64,000 nt of DNA from Paenibacillaceae bacterium (lineage in GTDB: Bacteria > Bacillota > Clostridia > Lachnospirales > Lachnospiraceae), in contig SVDU01000008.1 of assembly GCA_015057705.1 (NCBI GenBank), forward strand, positions 1 through 64,000. The letters are read 5' to 3'. The translations under genes and the position numbers were made by a program. Under the pieces are notes generated by a model. The model worked only from the letters and a program-made list of their open reading frames with translations, searched no databases and was not told the DNA's origin. This document shows, in pieces, positions 26,365-35,126 of this stretch (positions are counted from its first letter, which is position 1; the number at the start of each line of letters is the position of its first letter).

Positions 26365-27121
26365 CGTAGCTGATTCCTTTCTGATAGTAAGAAGCCGCCG
26401 CATCATAACCCGGCTGGCTTTCAAGAAAATAATCCGGATAACACTCCTGCAAAGGTGGGATCAGAAGCTGTATCCGGGATAAATGATGGCGGTAGATAGT
26501 GCATGCGCGATCGGTGTTTCTTGCAGCCAGTGCATCGGTAAGAGACGTAAGATCTTTTATAAAATCTTCTGTAACTGAAGAATCCGACGCAGCCAGATAT
26601 AAAAGTCTCTGAAGATCCATACCGGCTTTCTGCACAGCCTCCCATATATGATTCATCTTTCCCCCCAGTTCATAAAGGAGATGGTAATAATCAGTAATTA
26701 ACCGGACGGAATGGGATAAATCTCCCTGAGATAAATAGTCCTCCAGCTCCCGCAAATGGTGATAGAGGATATCAAACTGAGTGCCCTTAACATTCCGGAT
26801 AAAGATATTCTGGATCATGGCTGTTCCAAGCTGCTTATGAATCCATAAGGTCTGCTCGATCCGTGCAGTATCAATCTTTGAAACAAACGCACCTTTCTGA
26901 GGAATAATATCAATCAGATTCTTCCTGGAAAGCTTGTACAGAGTATCGTGGACAGGAGTCCGGCTGATGTTTAATGCATCTGCCAGTTCTACTTCATTCA
27001 TTTTTCTTCCGGGAGGAAGATGGAGATTTAAAATAAAATGCCGTATGATCCGGTACGCATACTGTCTGGCATCTTCCGTGTGCCTTCTGGGCGGTAATTT
27101 TTGAAACGGTATGAGTGACAT
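26357..27121 (-). CDS. GntR family (FCD) transcriptional regulator, third copy
   Basis: A 254-residue regulator. The winged helix shows GRKMNEVELADALNISRTPVHDTLYKLSRKNLIDIIPQKG, then a helical ligand domain. It heads the minus-strand operon and overlaps the SDR start, so it is cotranscribed with SDR, YhcH and M28 genes. On the minus strand a TATAAT lies at 27168-27173 with a weak TTTACC -35, so it probably regulates its own operon. Confidence 0.88.
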   Translation of the reverse strand: MSLIPFQKLPPRRHTEDARQYAYRIIRHFILNLHLPPGRKMNEVELADALNISRTPVHDTLYKLSRKNLIDIIPQKGAFVSKIDTARIEQTLWIHKQLGTAMIQNIFIRNVKGTQFDILYHHLRELEDYLSQGDLSHSVRLITDYYHLLYELGGKMNHIWEAVQKAGMDLQRLLYLAASDSSVTEDFIKDLTSLTDALAARNTDRACTIYRHHLSRIQLLIPPLQECYPDYFLESQPGYDAAASYYQKGISYDE

Positions 27122-27277
27122 GTAAAACTCCGTTCTGCCGGTATTGAAACGGCATATTTCTTCCTATATTATAGCATGAATTTTATTGTTTGGTAAACCC
27201 TTATGATAAAATCGTGACAACCATGGAATCAAAATAATCGTTACAAAAAACTTAATTAATAATTAAAAATTAATGGG

Positions 27278-27306
27278 TTGTTACCGCTGGAATTTTATGC
27301 TATAAT
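27278..27306 (+). promoter_or_regulatory. Promoter of the lipoprotein gene
   Basis: TTGTTA (27278-27283) and TATAAT (27301-27306) are 17 bases apart, and TGC precedes the -10 (extended -10). The rest of the 27122-27372 spacer is AT-rich with nothing else clear. Confidence 0.65.
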
Positions 27307-27372
27307 TTTACTGCTTTCGATTTTACATATAAAAGCAGGGGGATTGCCAATACCAATTGACGAGGAGAAATT

Positions 27373-27981
27373 ATGAAAAAGAGAATTTATTCTATTTTAC
27401 TGGCCTGTTTATTGATTGCAGCACTTGCAGGCTGCGGTAAAAAGGCAGAAACCGTTGCAACAGAAACAACTGTTGCACAATCACAGGAAACAACCCAGGA
27501 AAGCAAAGCAGTTGAAGCCAGTACAGAAGCACAAGCAGGCGCAGACGCTTTCGCAACATTTGAAGATCCGAACGGATTATTTACAGCCAGCTATCCGGGA
27601 ACACCGAAAGAGATGAAGCAGTCAGTTTCCTCTGAAGGAACTGCAATTGATCTGTATTCTTATATGCTTGAGCAGGAAGATGCGCTTTATAATGTTATGT
27701 ACAGTGCCATACCTGAGGGTACAGCAGCAGAACCATCAGCTATGTTAGAAGGCGCAGTTGCCAATATTCCCTATACCATTGAAGACAGCAAGGATATTAC
27801 CCTTGGCGAATACCAGGGTAAAGAATTAAAATACAGTGCTCCGCTGGGATCTGATACCATCGTCTTCTATCACAGAGTATATATTGCCGGAGATCATGTT
27901 TATCAGCTTCAGGCAGTGTCTGAATCAGGAGAAAGAACACCGGAAATTGACACTTTCTTTAATTCCTTTACACTGAAATAA
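27373..27981 (+). CDS. Lipoprotein of unknown function
   Basis: A 202-residue exported lipoprotein. Its signal peptide ends with the lipobox ALAGC (Cys21). A Thr/Glu/Gln/Ala-rich linker (about 24-60) gives way to a compact C-terminal domain of about 140 residues beginning FATFEDPNGLFTASYP and ending EIDTFFNSFTLK. That start and end resemble PsbP-like domains found on bacterial surface lipoproteins, which is a tentative comparison. It stands alone with its own promoter and a terminator shared with the convergent gene. Confidence 0.7.
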   Translation: MKKRIYSILLACLLIAALAGCGKKAETVATETTVAQSQETTQESKAVEASTEAQAGADAFATFEDPNGLFTASYPGTPKEMKQSVSSEGTAIDLYSYMLEQEDALYNVMYSAIPEGTAAEPSAMLEGAVANIPYTIEDSKDITLGEYQGKELKYSAPLGSDTIVFYHRVYIAGDHVYQLQAVSESGERTPEIDTFFNSFTLK

Positions 27982-28062
27982 TAAGTTGCAGTAACCGATT
28001 ATCAGGATTCCCCAATTCTGTTCATTATGTATTGTTAGAAAGATTCCCGTTAAAAAGACAGG

Positions 28063-28111
28063 AAAATCCCCGTGAGAGAAGTATTTTCATACTGACTTTC
28101 ACGGGGATTTT
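28063..28111. terminator. Bidirectional terminator
   Basis: AAAATCCCCGTGA (28063-28075) pairs perfectly with TCACGGGGATTTT (28099-28111). A and T runs on each side serve the lipoprotein gene and the convergent BMP operon. Confidence 0.9.
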
Positions 28112-28114
28112 TAA

Positions 28115-29188
28115 TTACTGAATAAAAGTTCCTGCCTTAATCTGATCAACTATTTCTTTGTACTGTGTCTGAATATCCTGGGGAACTAAATTGGAAAAAG
28201 TTCCGATGCTTAAGCATCCGTTGCTTAAATCACCGTAAATGGTTTTGCCGCCAAAGGTATCTGCTTCCACATCCTTCATACAGGCTTTTAATAAAGCCGC
28301 GTTGTCGGTCACAACAGAGCAGATGATAATTTTGTGATCAGCAGAACCTAAATCACCTGGCTGACCAATATCATATCTGCCCTCTGATCCAGCCAGTGCT
28401 TCCCGTGCTCCGGTATCAACTGCGGAGGCATCACCGAACATTACGTCAACATCATAGGTGGAAACCATGGAGGAAGCGATTTCCTTACCCTTGGCAGTAT
28501 CGCTGAAAGAGCCTGCATAAGCAGATGAAACTTTAATATCAGGATTTACTTTTTTGGCTGCTTTTTCATAGCACTCCAGCTTCGCCTTTGTGGTATCCAG
28601 CTCCATACCGCCGATAAATCCGATGTTGTTTGTCTTGCTCATAAGACCTGCCAGAGCTCCTGCCATGTAACCGATCTGTTTTGCATCAGGAAGAATGGAG
28701 GTGATGTTTTCTGTTTCGACAGTACCATTTAACAGAGCAAACTTGATGTCCGGATATTCTTCTGCTACCTGCTTTACTGCATCTGTATACTGATTGCCTG
28801 GTGCAAAGATCAGGTTATAACCCAGCTCTGCGTAATCGGTCATAACCGTGGCAAAATCAGCAGTCGCTACATTGTCCGTATACACAGTTTCCCAGCCGCT
28901 GTCTTTCGCCGCATTTACCATAGCCTGATAGCAGCTTGCGCCCCAGCCTCCGTCTGAAACAGAAGAGTCAAGGACCATGGCCACTTTATAGCCGGATGCT
29001 TTTGAAGAGTCAGCAGCCTTTGTCTCCTCTGCTTTTGTGGTTTCTGCCTTTGTGGTTTCCGCTGCAGAAGTTTCTGCTGTAGACCCTGCCGCTTTTGTTG
29101 GTGCAGACGCGCTGCCACAAGCAGCAAGACTCATGGCAGTAAGAACTGCGGCCATGATAAGAGATGCTGTTTTCATAGTCTTTTTCAT
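28115..29188 (-). CDS. BMP family nucleoside-binding lipoprotein
   Basis: A 357-residue extracellular receptor of the BMP (PnrA/NupN) family, which feeds nucleosides to an ABC importer. A lipoprotein signal peptide has lipobox MSLAAC, then a Thr/Glu/Lys-rich linker, then the binding domain from YKVAMVLDSSVSDGGWG with the family's NIGFIGGMELDTTKAKLECYEKA. AAGGAGG lies before the ATG at 29188; the open frame running to 29326 begins with TTG inside the upstream permease gene and is not real. It is the last gene of a five-gene minus-strand operon. Confidence 0.9.
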   Translation of the reverse strand: MKKTMKTASLIMAAVLTAMSLAACGSASAPTKAAGSTAETSAAETTKAETTKAEETKAADSSKASGYKVAMVLDSSVSDGGWGASCYQAMVNAAKDSGWETVYTDNVATADFATVMTDYAELGYNLIFAPGNQYTDAVKQVAEEYPDIKFALLNGTVETENITSILPDAKQIGYMAGALAGLMSKTNNIGFIGGMELDTTKAKLECYEKAAKKVNPDIKVSSAYAGSFSDTAKGKEIASSMVSTYDVDVMFGDASAVDTGAREALAGSEGRYDIGQPGDLGSADHKIIICSVVTDNAALLKACMKDVEADTFGGKTIYGDLSNGCLSIGTFSNLVPQDIQTQYKEIVDQIKAGTFIQ

Positions 29189-29249
29189 AATAAATCCTCC
29201 TTTTATGTTTGAAAAAATATATAATCGCAGGGCTGTCCTGGAATTATCA

Positions 29250-30191
29250 TTATCGTTCTTCCCTGTAATAGGGTTGTCCGTTGGCTTTTGGTCCGCTTTT
29301 CCGAATTCCAAAAAATGCAAGAACAAACAGGGTGCACAGATAGGGGATCATCTGGAGAAGCTGGTAGGGAGTGGACGGACTTAACAGCTGAAGCCGGATC
29401 TGCAGTGCATCACAAAATCCAAAAAGCAGGCAGGCTAATAATACACCAGAAGGCATCCAACGCCCGAATATAACAGCTGAAAGTGCAATAAATCCACGGC
29501 CTGCCACAATTCCCTCGGAGTAGGTGCTGGTGTAGCAGATGGTTAAATACGCTCCGCCGATTCCCGCAAGTGCGCCGCAGATGACGCAGGCAATGTATTT
29601 TTGAAGTACAACATTGATTCCCAGTGTTTCTGCCGCTTTGGGAAATTCGCCAACGGCTTTAAAATTAAGTCCTGCTTTTGTCCTGTTAAAAAACACTGCA
29701 GTGACAGGTACCAGCAGATATGCCATGTACACCAGAGGGATATGGTTGAAAAACAAAGGTCCAAGTACCGGAATACTGCTAAGAACCGGAATGGGCATCG
29801 CCTTCATGGATACGCCCTGGATCAGTGTTGAGGTATCGGAAAAGGAAAGGCGGTAGATAAAGGAAGCCAGTGCCGGTGCAAAAATATTAATTGCCATACC
29901 ATAAACAATCTGGGGAGCACATAAACGGATGGTGCAGAATGCATAAATCATATTAATGGCAACGCCTGACAGGGCACCAGCCAGAATACCGGTGGTGGGG
30001 CTCCCGGTTTTATAACCGATTAAGAAACCAATTAATGCACCAAAGGACATGATTCCGTCAAGACCGATATTGACCAGTCCGGCTCGTTCGGAGTAGGTTT
30101 CAGCCAGTGCAACAAACAGAATGGGAGTTGCCATTCGAATGGTAGAAAGAAGCAGCTCTGTGAGAAAATTCATGTTGAAAAATGCATTCAT
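29250..30191 (-). CDS. Nucleoside-type ABC transporter permease (NupQ-like)
   Basis: A 313-residue membrane protein of the BPD_transp_2 family, with about nine spans and the recognisable YSERAGLVNIGLDGIMSFGAL near the N-terminus. The cytoplasmic-loop segment LGINVVLQKYIACVICGALAGIGGAY contacts the ATPase in this family. Its ATG overlaps the preceding permease stop by one base (TGATG). It forms the pore with the gene at 30191-31252. Confidence 0.9.
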   Translation of the reverse strand: MNAFFNMNFLTELLLSTIRMATPILFVALAETYSERAGLVNIGLDGIMSFGALIGFLIGYKTGSPTTGILAGALSGVAINMIYAFCTIRLCAPQIVYGMAINIFAPALASFIYRLSFSDTSTLIQGVSMKAMPIPVLSSIPVLGPLFFNHIPLVYMAYLLVPVTAVFFNRTKAGLNFKAVGEFPKAAETLGINVVLQKYIACVICGALAGIGGAYLTICYTSTYSEGIVAGRGFIALSAVIFGRWMPSGVLLACLLFGFCDALQIRLQLLSPSTPYQLLQMIPYLCTLFVLAFFGIRKSGPKANGQPYYREER

Positions 30192-31252
30192 CAGTTGGTA
30201 ACCTCCTTTTTCCCCATATGGCTGTTTATGTATTGTCTGATTGCGGGAAGCTTTAACAACGCTGTGCCAGCCACCGCAAATATAATAACCAGTGCCTGAA
30301 TGATATCAACCACGGCGGTAGGAATCTGCATACCGGTCTGCAAGGTGCTTGCCCCTTTTCTCAGTACGGCAAAGATAAACGCAACTGCGGCAGTTCCGAT
30401 GGGATTAAGCTGGGCAATCAGTGCGATTGCCACTCCATCAAAGCCGTAACCCTGGCCAAATCCCCCCATCAGTCTTAACTGTTTTCCATGAAGCTCTACA
30501 CTTCCGCCCAGTCCGGCAACCGCTCCGGAGGCAATAAAGGAGAAAAGCACATACCGGTTTACGGGAAAACCATTGAAAAATGCGGCAGTTGAATTTAAGC
30601 CCACCGCCCTCAGCTTAAATCCCTTAGAGGTATAGAATAAAAAATAATACCCCGCAAATGCCAGAAATAAAGCAACCCATACACCCCAGTGGACGGGAAA
30701 GCTTTTTGATACAACTGCCAGTTTGGTGCTGTCAGGGATTGCAAAGGTCTGGGGTACACTTCCGTCACGTAAAAGGGTAGTATAAACGTAACCCATAAAA
30801 AGCGTTGCCACGTAATTCAGCATAATGCTGACAATCATTTCATTTAAACCTCTTGTAATTTTTAAAATTCCTGGAATTGCACCCCATACGGCTCCGGCGG
30901 CTGCGCCGATGAGAAGGCTGAGCAGTATTCCTGCAATTCCCCCGATCCCGGACCTGGTTACAAAAAAGATGCTGGCAACGGCGCCCATAACAAACTGGCC
31001 TTCGCCCCCAAGGTTAAAAACACCGCATTTATAGGAAAATGCTGCAGTCAGTCCGGTAAATATCAAAGGGCAGGCGATTACAAGGGTCTGAGCGATCTTT
31101 CTGCTGCTTCCAAATGCACCGGAAAACAGAAATCCATATGCCTGAAAGGGGTTTTTACCCAGGCAGATCATAATGATCCCTCCGATGATAAATGCCACCA
31201 GAATGGATAACACGGGCACGATGACCTTCATTAAATTTTCTCTCTGCTTCAT
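30191..31252 (-). CDS. Nucleoside-type ABC transporter permease (NupP-like)
   Basis: A 353-residue membrane protein, the larger of the two permeases in BMP-type importers. It shows FTGLTAAFSYKCGVFNLGGEGQF, the family hallmark, and a coupling segment with AAFFNGFPVNRYVLFSFIASGAVAGLGG. It starts 3 bases after the ATPase stop, within the same transcript. Confidence 0.9.
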   Translation of the reverse strand: MKQRENLMKVIVPVLSILVAFIIGGIIMICLGKNPFQAYGFLFSGAFGSSRKIAQTLVIACPLIFTGLTAAFSYKCGVFNLGGEGQFVMGAVASIFFVTRSGIGGIAGILLSLLIGAAAGAVWGAIPGILKITRGLNEMIVSIMLNYVATLFMGYVYTTLLRDGSVPQTFAIPDSTKLAVVSKSFPVHWGVWVALFLAFAGYYFLFYTSKGFKLRAVGLNSTAAFFNGFPVNRYVLFSFIASGAVAGLGGSVELHGKQLRLMGGFGQGYGFDGVAIALIAQLNPIGTAAVAFIFAVLRKGASTLQTGMQIPTAVVDIIQALVIIFAVAGTALLKLPAIRQYINSHMGKKEVTN

Positions 31253-31255
31253 GTC

Positions 31256-32770
31256 CTAATTCCCCTTTCCTGCCATTGCAAGTGAGATTTGTTCAATGGG
31301 CGGGTTAACTCCTGAGTACGTTCCCATGACCTGGCCCTCGAACATAACCAGAATCCGGTCAGATAAATTAAGGATTTCATCAAAATCAGCACTGATTAAC
31401 AGAATTGCACATCCCCGATCCCTGGCCGCCGCCATAGTATCATGAACATAACGGGCGGCGCCAATATCCAGACCTCTGGTTGGATGAACCGCGATCAGAA
31501 GTTCCGGGTCATTTTCCATTTCTCTGGCTAGTATAATTTTCTGCTGGTTTCCACCGGATAAGTTTCGTACCTCCTGCTCAATGGAAGCGCAGCGGATATC
31601 ATTTTTTTCCTTCATTTCAAGTGCAAATTTAGTAATGGCTTTGTTCTTTAAGAGTGCTCCGTGTCCGTAGGAAAAACGGGCTTCCTCTGTGGCTTTTAAA
31701 ATCAGGTTTTCCCTGACTGTCATATTGCCGATCAGACCCATCTTATTACGGTCTTCCGGAACATGGGAAACGTGGGAGAGAATAAAGCCGTTTGGAGCAA
31801 ATCGGGATACACGGGAGGCTTTTAACAAAACCTCTCCCTCTTCAGGAGCAATAATTCCGGCTGCAAGCTGTGCAAGCTGTGACTGACCGTTTCCGTCGAC
31901 TCCTGCGATGCCAAGGATTTCTCCCTTTCGTACGGTAAGGCTTACATGATTTAAGCCGCTGTGTTTATGCTGCTTTTGATAGTTAATATTTTGAAAGCTT
32001 AAAACTTCATCTCCGTCAGAGGTAACTTTCTTATAATTACTGGGGACCATTTCCCTTCCGATCATTAAATTAGCCAGCTGAGTGCCGTCTGTGTCCTCTT
32101 TATTTAAAGTGGTGACGGTCTCGCCTGCCCGCAAAATAGTAATTCTGTCGCTGATGGAAAGGACCTCTCTCATTTTATGGGAAATAAATATCACGGATTT
32201 TAGTTCTCCAGTCAGTTTGCGGATTATGGAAAAAAGTCCTTCTGCTTCAATGTCGGTAAGAGCAGCAGTGGGCTCATCAAGAATAAGAAGTTCCGCGCCC
32301 CGGTAAAGGGCTTTTAATATTTCCACCCGCTGTTGGGCTCCTACGGAGATTTCAGTGATCTGCTTGTCCAGTTCCACGTCAAGACCGTACTTTTCTGAAA
32401 GAGCCATGATTTCCTTTCTTATCTGATCCTTCTTTATGAAGACAGAGGAATCCTTCCGGCTTCCAAGAATAATGTTTTCCAATACTGTCATGGCCTCTAC
32501 AAGCATAAAATGCTGATGTACCATGCCAATGCCCATTTTCACCGCAGCCTTTGGTGAGTCGATTTTCACTTTTTCACCACGCAGATAAATGGTTCCGGCA
32601 GTAGGCTGGTATAAGCCGATTAAAATATTCATCAGGGTACTTTTTCCTGCGCCGTTTTCTCCCAGCAGAGTATGTACTTCACCCTCCATTACAGAGAGAT
32701 TGATATTGCGATTGGCATATACATCCCCAAACTGCTTGGTAATCTGCTCCATTTTCAGCAATTCCTTCAT
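31256..32770 (-). CDS. Nucleoside-type ABC transporter ATPase with two ABC domains (NupO-like)
   Basis: A 504-residue double ATPase of the sugar/nucleoside type. The first domain has Walker A LGENGAGKST and signature ISVGAQQRVEILKAL with LLILDEPTAAL. The second has the degenerate Walker A GVDGNGQSQL and signature LSGGNQQKIILAREM with a HPTRGLDIG loop in place of Walker B-DEP, as is normal for this family. It drives uptake through the two permeases downstream. Confidence 0.92.
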   Translation of the reverse strand: MKELLKMEQITKQFGDVYANRNINLSVMEGEVHTLLGENGAGKSTLMNILIGLYQPTAGTIYLRGEKVKIDSPKAAVKMGIGMVHQHFMLVEAMTVLENIILGSRKDSSVFIKKDQIRKEIMALSEKYGLDVELDKQITEISVGAQQRVEILKALYRGAELLILDEPTAALTDIEAEGLFSIIRKLTGELKSVIFISHKMREVLSISDRITILRAGETVTTLNKEDTDGTQLANLMIGREMVPSNYKKVTSDGDEVLSFQNINYQKQHKHSGLNHVSLTVRKGEILGIAGVDGNGQSQLAQLAAGIIAPEEGEVLLKASRVSRFAPNGFILSHVSHVPEDRNKMGLIGNMTVRENLILKATEEARFSYGHGALLKNKAITKFALEMKEKNDIRCASIEQEVRNLSGGNQQKIILAREMENDPELLIAVHPTRGLDIGAARYVHDTMAAARDRGCAILLISADFDEILNLSDRILVMFEGQVMGTYSGVNPPIEQISLAMAGKGN

Positions 32771-32799
32771 TGGTTCCTCCTACCCTCTGATCTCTTTGA

Positions 32800-33399
32800 T
32801 CAGGATTGATTTGCAATAAGCAAAATTGAATCTAAGTCAAAAGCCTCTTTATCAACCAGAAACTGAACCGTGGCTCCCTCCAGCAAAGAAACCGCAATTC
32901 CGGCTATCAGATTCTGTTTTGCAAAAGGCATATCTGGCGCAAATGTTTCTGCAATTTCCCTGATTTCAGTTCTCCAGTTCTGGTAGGAAAGACAGAATTC
33001 CTGATGCATATCAGGATCAAGGCGGGACTGGTTCCAAAAATCAAGCTCCGCCACATCGTATTTATTATCTATTAGAATGGTGTAAATCTTTTGTTTTATA
33101 AAAATGTCCAGGCGATCTTCCAGAGTCGCTTCCGGACCAATACCTGACTGATGAATGGATTGCTGGCGGATTTCGCGGTAACGGTTTAAGACTTTTTTCT
33201 GAACAGCAAGGAGAAGCTCTTTCTTACTGTTGTAATAATAATGAATGTTGGATTGAAATAAATTTGCTCTTTCTGCCACCTGCCGGATTCTCAACCCGCT
33301 GATGGTTTTTTCCTGAATGATGGTAAGGGCTGCATCCAGAATTCTTTCCTCTGTTGAAGTGCTGCAGGGTTGTTCTTCTATTGATAAAATTTGACCCAT
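32800..33399 (-). CDS. TetR/AcrR family transcriptional regulator
   Basis: A 199-residue regulator. The N-terminal helix-turn-helix is STEERILDAALTIIQEKTISGLRIRQVAERANLFQSNIHYYYNSKKELL, followed by an all-helical ligand domain. It is first in the BMP operon, 29 bases before the ATPase gene. The promoter carries a perfect TTGGTCA-N2-TGACCAA palindrome just after the -10, so it very probably represses its own operon and is relieved by a purine or nucleoside-derived ligand (inference). Confidence 0.9.
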   Translation of the reverse strand: MGQILSIEEQPCSTSTEERILDAALTIIQEKTISGLRIRQVAERANLFQSNIHYYYNSKKELLLAVQKKVLNRYREIRQQSIHQSGIGPEATLEDRLDIFIKQKIYTILIDNKYDVAELDFWNQSRLDPDMHQEFCLSYQNWRTEIREIAETFAPDMPFAKQNLIAGIAVSLLEGATVQFLVDKEAFDLDSILLIANQS

Positions 33400-33413
33400 A
33401 TCATGCCTCCCTT

Positions 33414-33466
33414 TTGGTCAGATGACCAATTTCTTGCATTATACGGAACCCTTAGTATGGTGTCAA
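33414..33466 (-). promoter_or_regulatory. Consensus promoter and TetR operator of the nucleoside operon
   Basis: On the minus strand TTGACA (33461-33466) and TATAAT (33438-33443) are 17 bases apart, a perfect sigma-A promoter. The operator TTGGTCA-GA-TGACCAA (33414-33429), a 16-bp perfect dyad, covers the start-site region. Such a strong promoter needs tight repression, consistent with the TetR gene next to it. The 33467-33678 spacer otherwise shows nothing. Confidence 0.85.
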
Positions 33467-33678
33467 TGAAAAATCAGAATAATTGGTTATATTAAGCATT
33501 GGATTAAGAATATAAAAGAACGGCACTTGAAAATTAATAAAACAAGGAAAATAATAAGGGGTAATGGACGAAATTTCCAGCGTTTAATTAAGAAAATCGA
33601 TTGGATAAAGTTTCCTGTATTTCTGAAATAAACCTTTGTTTTATATTATTTCTGTTATAAAAAAAATTTACAAATATA

Positions 33679-33707
33679 TTGCAAATTACCACTATATATG
33701 ATATAAT
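33679..33707 (+). promoter_or_regulatory. Promoter of tRNA-Gly
   Basis: TTGCAA (33679-33684) and TATAAT (33702-33707) are 17 bases apart with TGA before the -10. This lies 28 bases upstream of the tRNA, so the host promoter survives the insertion. Confidence 0.7.
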
Positions 33708-33734
33708 GCCAGTGTTGTGAAATAAATATTTCAT

Positions 33735-33807
33735 GCGCGAGTGGCTCAGTTGGTGGAGTACGACCTTGCCAAGGTCGGGGTCGCGGGTTCGAGTCCCGTC
33801 TCGCGCT
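33735..33807 (+). tRNA. tRNA-Gly (anticodon GCC), integration site of the mobile element
   Basis: A full cloverleaf is visible: acceptor GCGCGAG with CTCGCGC and discriminator U, an anticodon stem CGACC/GGTCG around TTGCCAA (anticodon GCC), and a T arm with TTCGAGT. CCA is not encoded. The last 21 bases are inside the 24-bp repeat shared with attR, so the element has kept the tRNA whole. Confidence 0.95.
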
Positions 33808-33810
33808 TTT
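33787..33810 (+). repeat. attL: 24-bp direct repeat at the tRNA-Gly 3' end
   Basis: Identical over 24 bases to 42728-42751, including GAGTCCCGTCTCGCGC of the tRNA T arm and acceptor. Similarity continues more loosely beyond (TGTAG then GGAA-CCT in both). Confidence 0.92.
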
Positions 33811-33872
33811 ATTATTTGTAGCGGAAACCTAGGTTTTATCAAGGTTTTCGCTATTTTTGTGTCTGTTTCAAC

Positions 33873-33892
33873 CTGTAGACAGCTGTAGACAG
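33873..33892 (+). repeat. Integrase arm-type repeats next to attL
   Basis: CTGTAGACAG occurs twice in perfect tandem. The same 10-mer recurs next to attR (42651 and, with one change, 42662). Matching short repeats inside both ends are typical arm sites bound by the N-terminal domain of tyrosine integrases. Confidence 0.65.
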
Positions 33893-33893
33893 T

Positions 33894-35099
33894 TTACAAT
33901 GCCTTTGCTATGAGGTCATAGGTTTCCTTTTCCGTCAGTGGATTATAGATATATCCAAGGGTGGTATTGAGATTGCTATGTCCTAACAATTCCCGTATGC
34001 AATCCAGAGGAACACCACTGGCATTTAGGTTACTGGCAAAAGTTTTCCTCATTTTATGAGTAGACTTTGTAGTAAGTCCCTGACGTTCTGCATACTTTTC
34101 TAAAACATAGGCAACCTGCCGAGATGTAATCCGTTCCCAATTTCTCATAAATATGAAATCGCCCTGACGGTCAATCTTTTCCAAGATATCTATGGCTTTT
34201 GGAACGAGGACGACGAACCGATCCCGGTTAGTTTTTGTATGCTCCACGACCTCATAGTGGTTTGTAGTCTGGTCTCTAACTTCTTCACGAACGATATGTA
34301 AATGATTCTCGCTGTAGTCTTCCCATTTTAGAGAAACGAGCTCTCCGATTCTAGTACCAATATAGAAGGATAGTTTAACAGCCAGAAAAGTGGAATCATG
34401 GGTTTCTGCATACATACGGTCGAGGTAAAGATTCAAATCTTTTAATTCATCGGAATTATAAGTTTCGGTTTTACCTGTTTTCTTTACCACCTGTTTAAAC
34501 TTGACCAGTATTTGAACCTTGTCTACAGGATTGTCTACCAGATATTTCTTTCTGACGGCATAATCAAACATACCATTTAAGATAGTTTTGATATTCGTCC
34601 ATTCTTTCCGGGAGAGATTAAACTCACGGATTATCCGGTTACACTCTGTTTCCAGTAATAGTTCATCAATCTTTACCATTTTGTGATTATGTAGGAGTGA
34701 TGGTTCAAAATACTTTTTATAGTGCTGTTCATGCCGTTTGATGGTATTCGGGCTGTTTACAATGGATTTCTTATAATTTAGCCATTCCTGATACAGTTCA
34801 TGAAACGTTAACTTTTTAACGGGTGAATCAGAAAAATAAATTGTAATTAATTTATCCAATAACTTTTCTTCTGTTGGTGCTTTAATATTAATTCGCTTTC
34901 CATCTTTATCTCTATAGCAAGTCTGCCACCGTCCTTTCTCATGAGATGGAGCAGTAATTGCATAGGTATGATATTTTTTTATTTGTTCTCTTTTGGTAGC
35001 CATAATCGTATTAAGCACACTGTCTACGCCTATAGTACCATTTTCAAGAGCTTCTTTCAATAAGGAAAGTTTCGTACCTTCTGAAATATCTATGCTCAT
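33894..35099 (-). CDS. Tyrosine recombinase (phage/ICE-type integrase)
   Basis: A 401-residue site-specific recombinase. An N-terminal arm-binding region (about 40-95) and a SAM-like core-binding domain (about 95-195) precede the catalytic domain, with Arg250 (GTRIGE), Lys289 (TKTNRD region), His348 and Arg351 (HKMR), His374 (LLGHSN) and nucleophile Tyr383 (LGYIY). It points toward attL, whose tRNA end lies only about 85 bases beyond its stop. It should integrate and excise the element at tRNA-Gly. No separate excisionase is obvious; one of the small XRE proteins could serve. Confidence 0.93.
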   Translation of the reverse strand: MSIDISEGTKLSLLKEALENGTIGVDSVLNTIMATKREQIKKYHTYAITAPSHEKGRWQTCYRDKDGKRINIKAPTEEKLLDKLITIYFSDSPVKKLTFHELYQEWLNYKKSIVNSPNTIKRHEQHYKKYFEPSLLHNHKMVKIDELLLETECNRIIREFNLSRKEWTNIKTILNGMFDYAVRKKYLVDNPVDKVQILVKFKQVVKKTGKTETYNSDELKDLNLYLDRMYAETHDSTFLAVKLSFYIGTRIGELVSLKWEDYSENHLHIVREEVRDQTTNHYEVVEHTKTNRDRFVVLVPKAIDILEKIDRQGDFIFMRNWERITSRQVAYVLEKYAERQGLTTKSTHKMRKTFASNLNASGVPLDCIRELLGHSNLNTTLGYIYNPLTEKETYDLIAKAL

Positions 35100-35126
35100 A
35101 CTGTTCCACCTTAGTAACGTATATTA

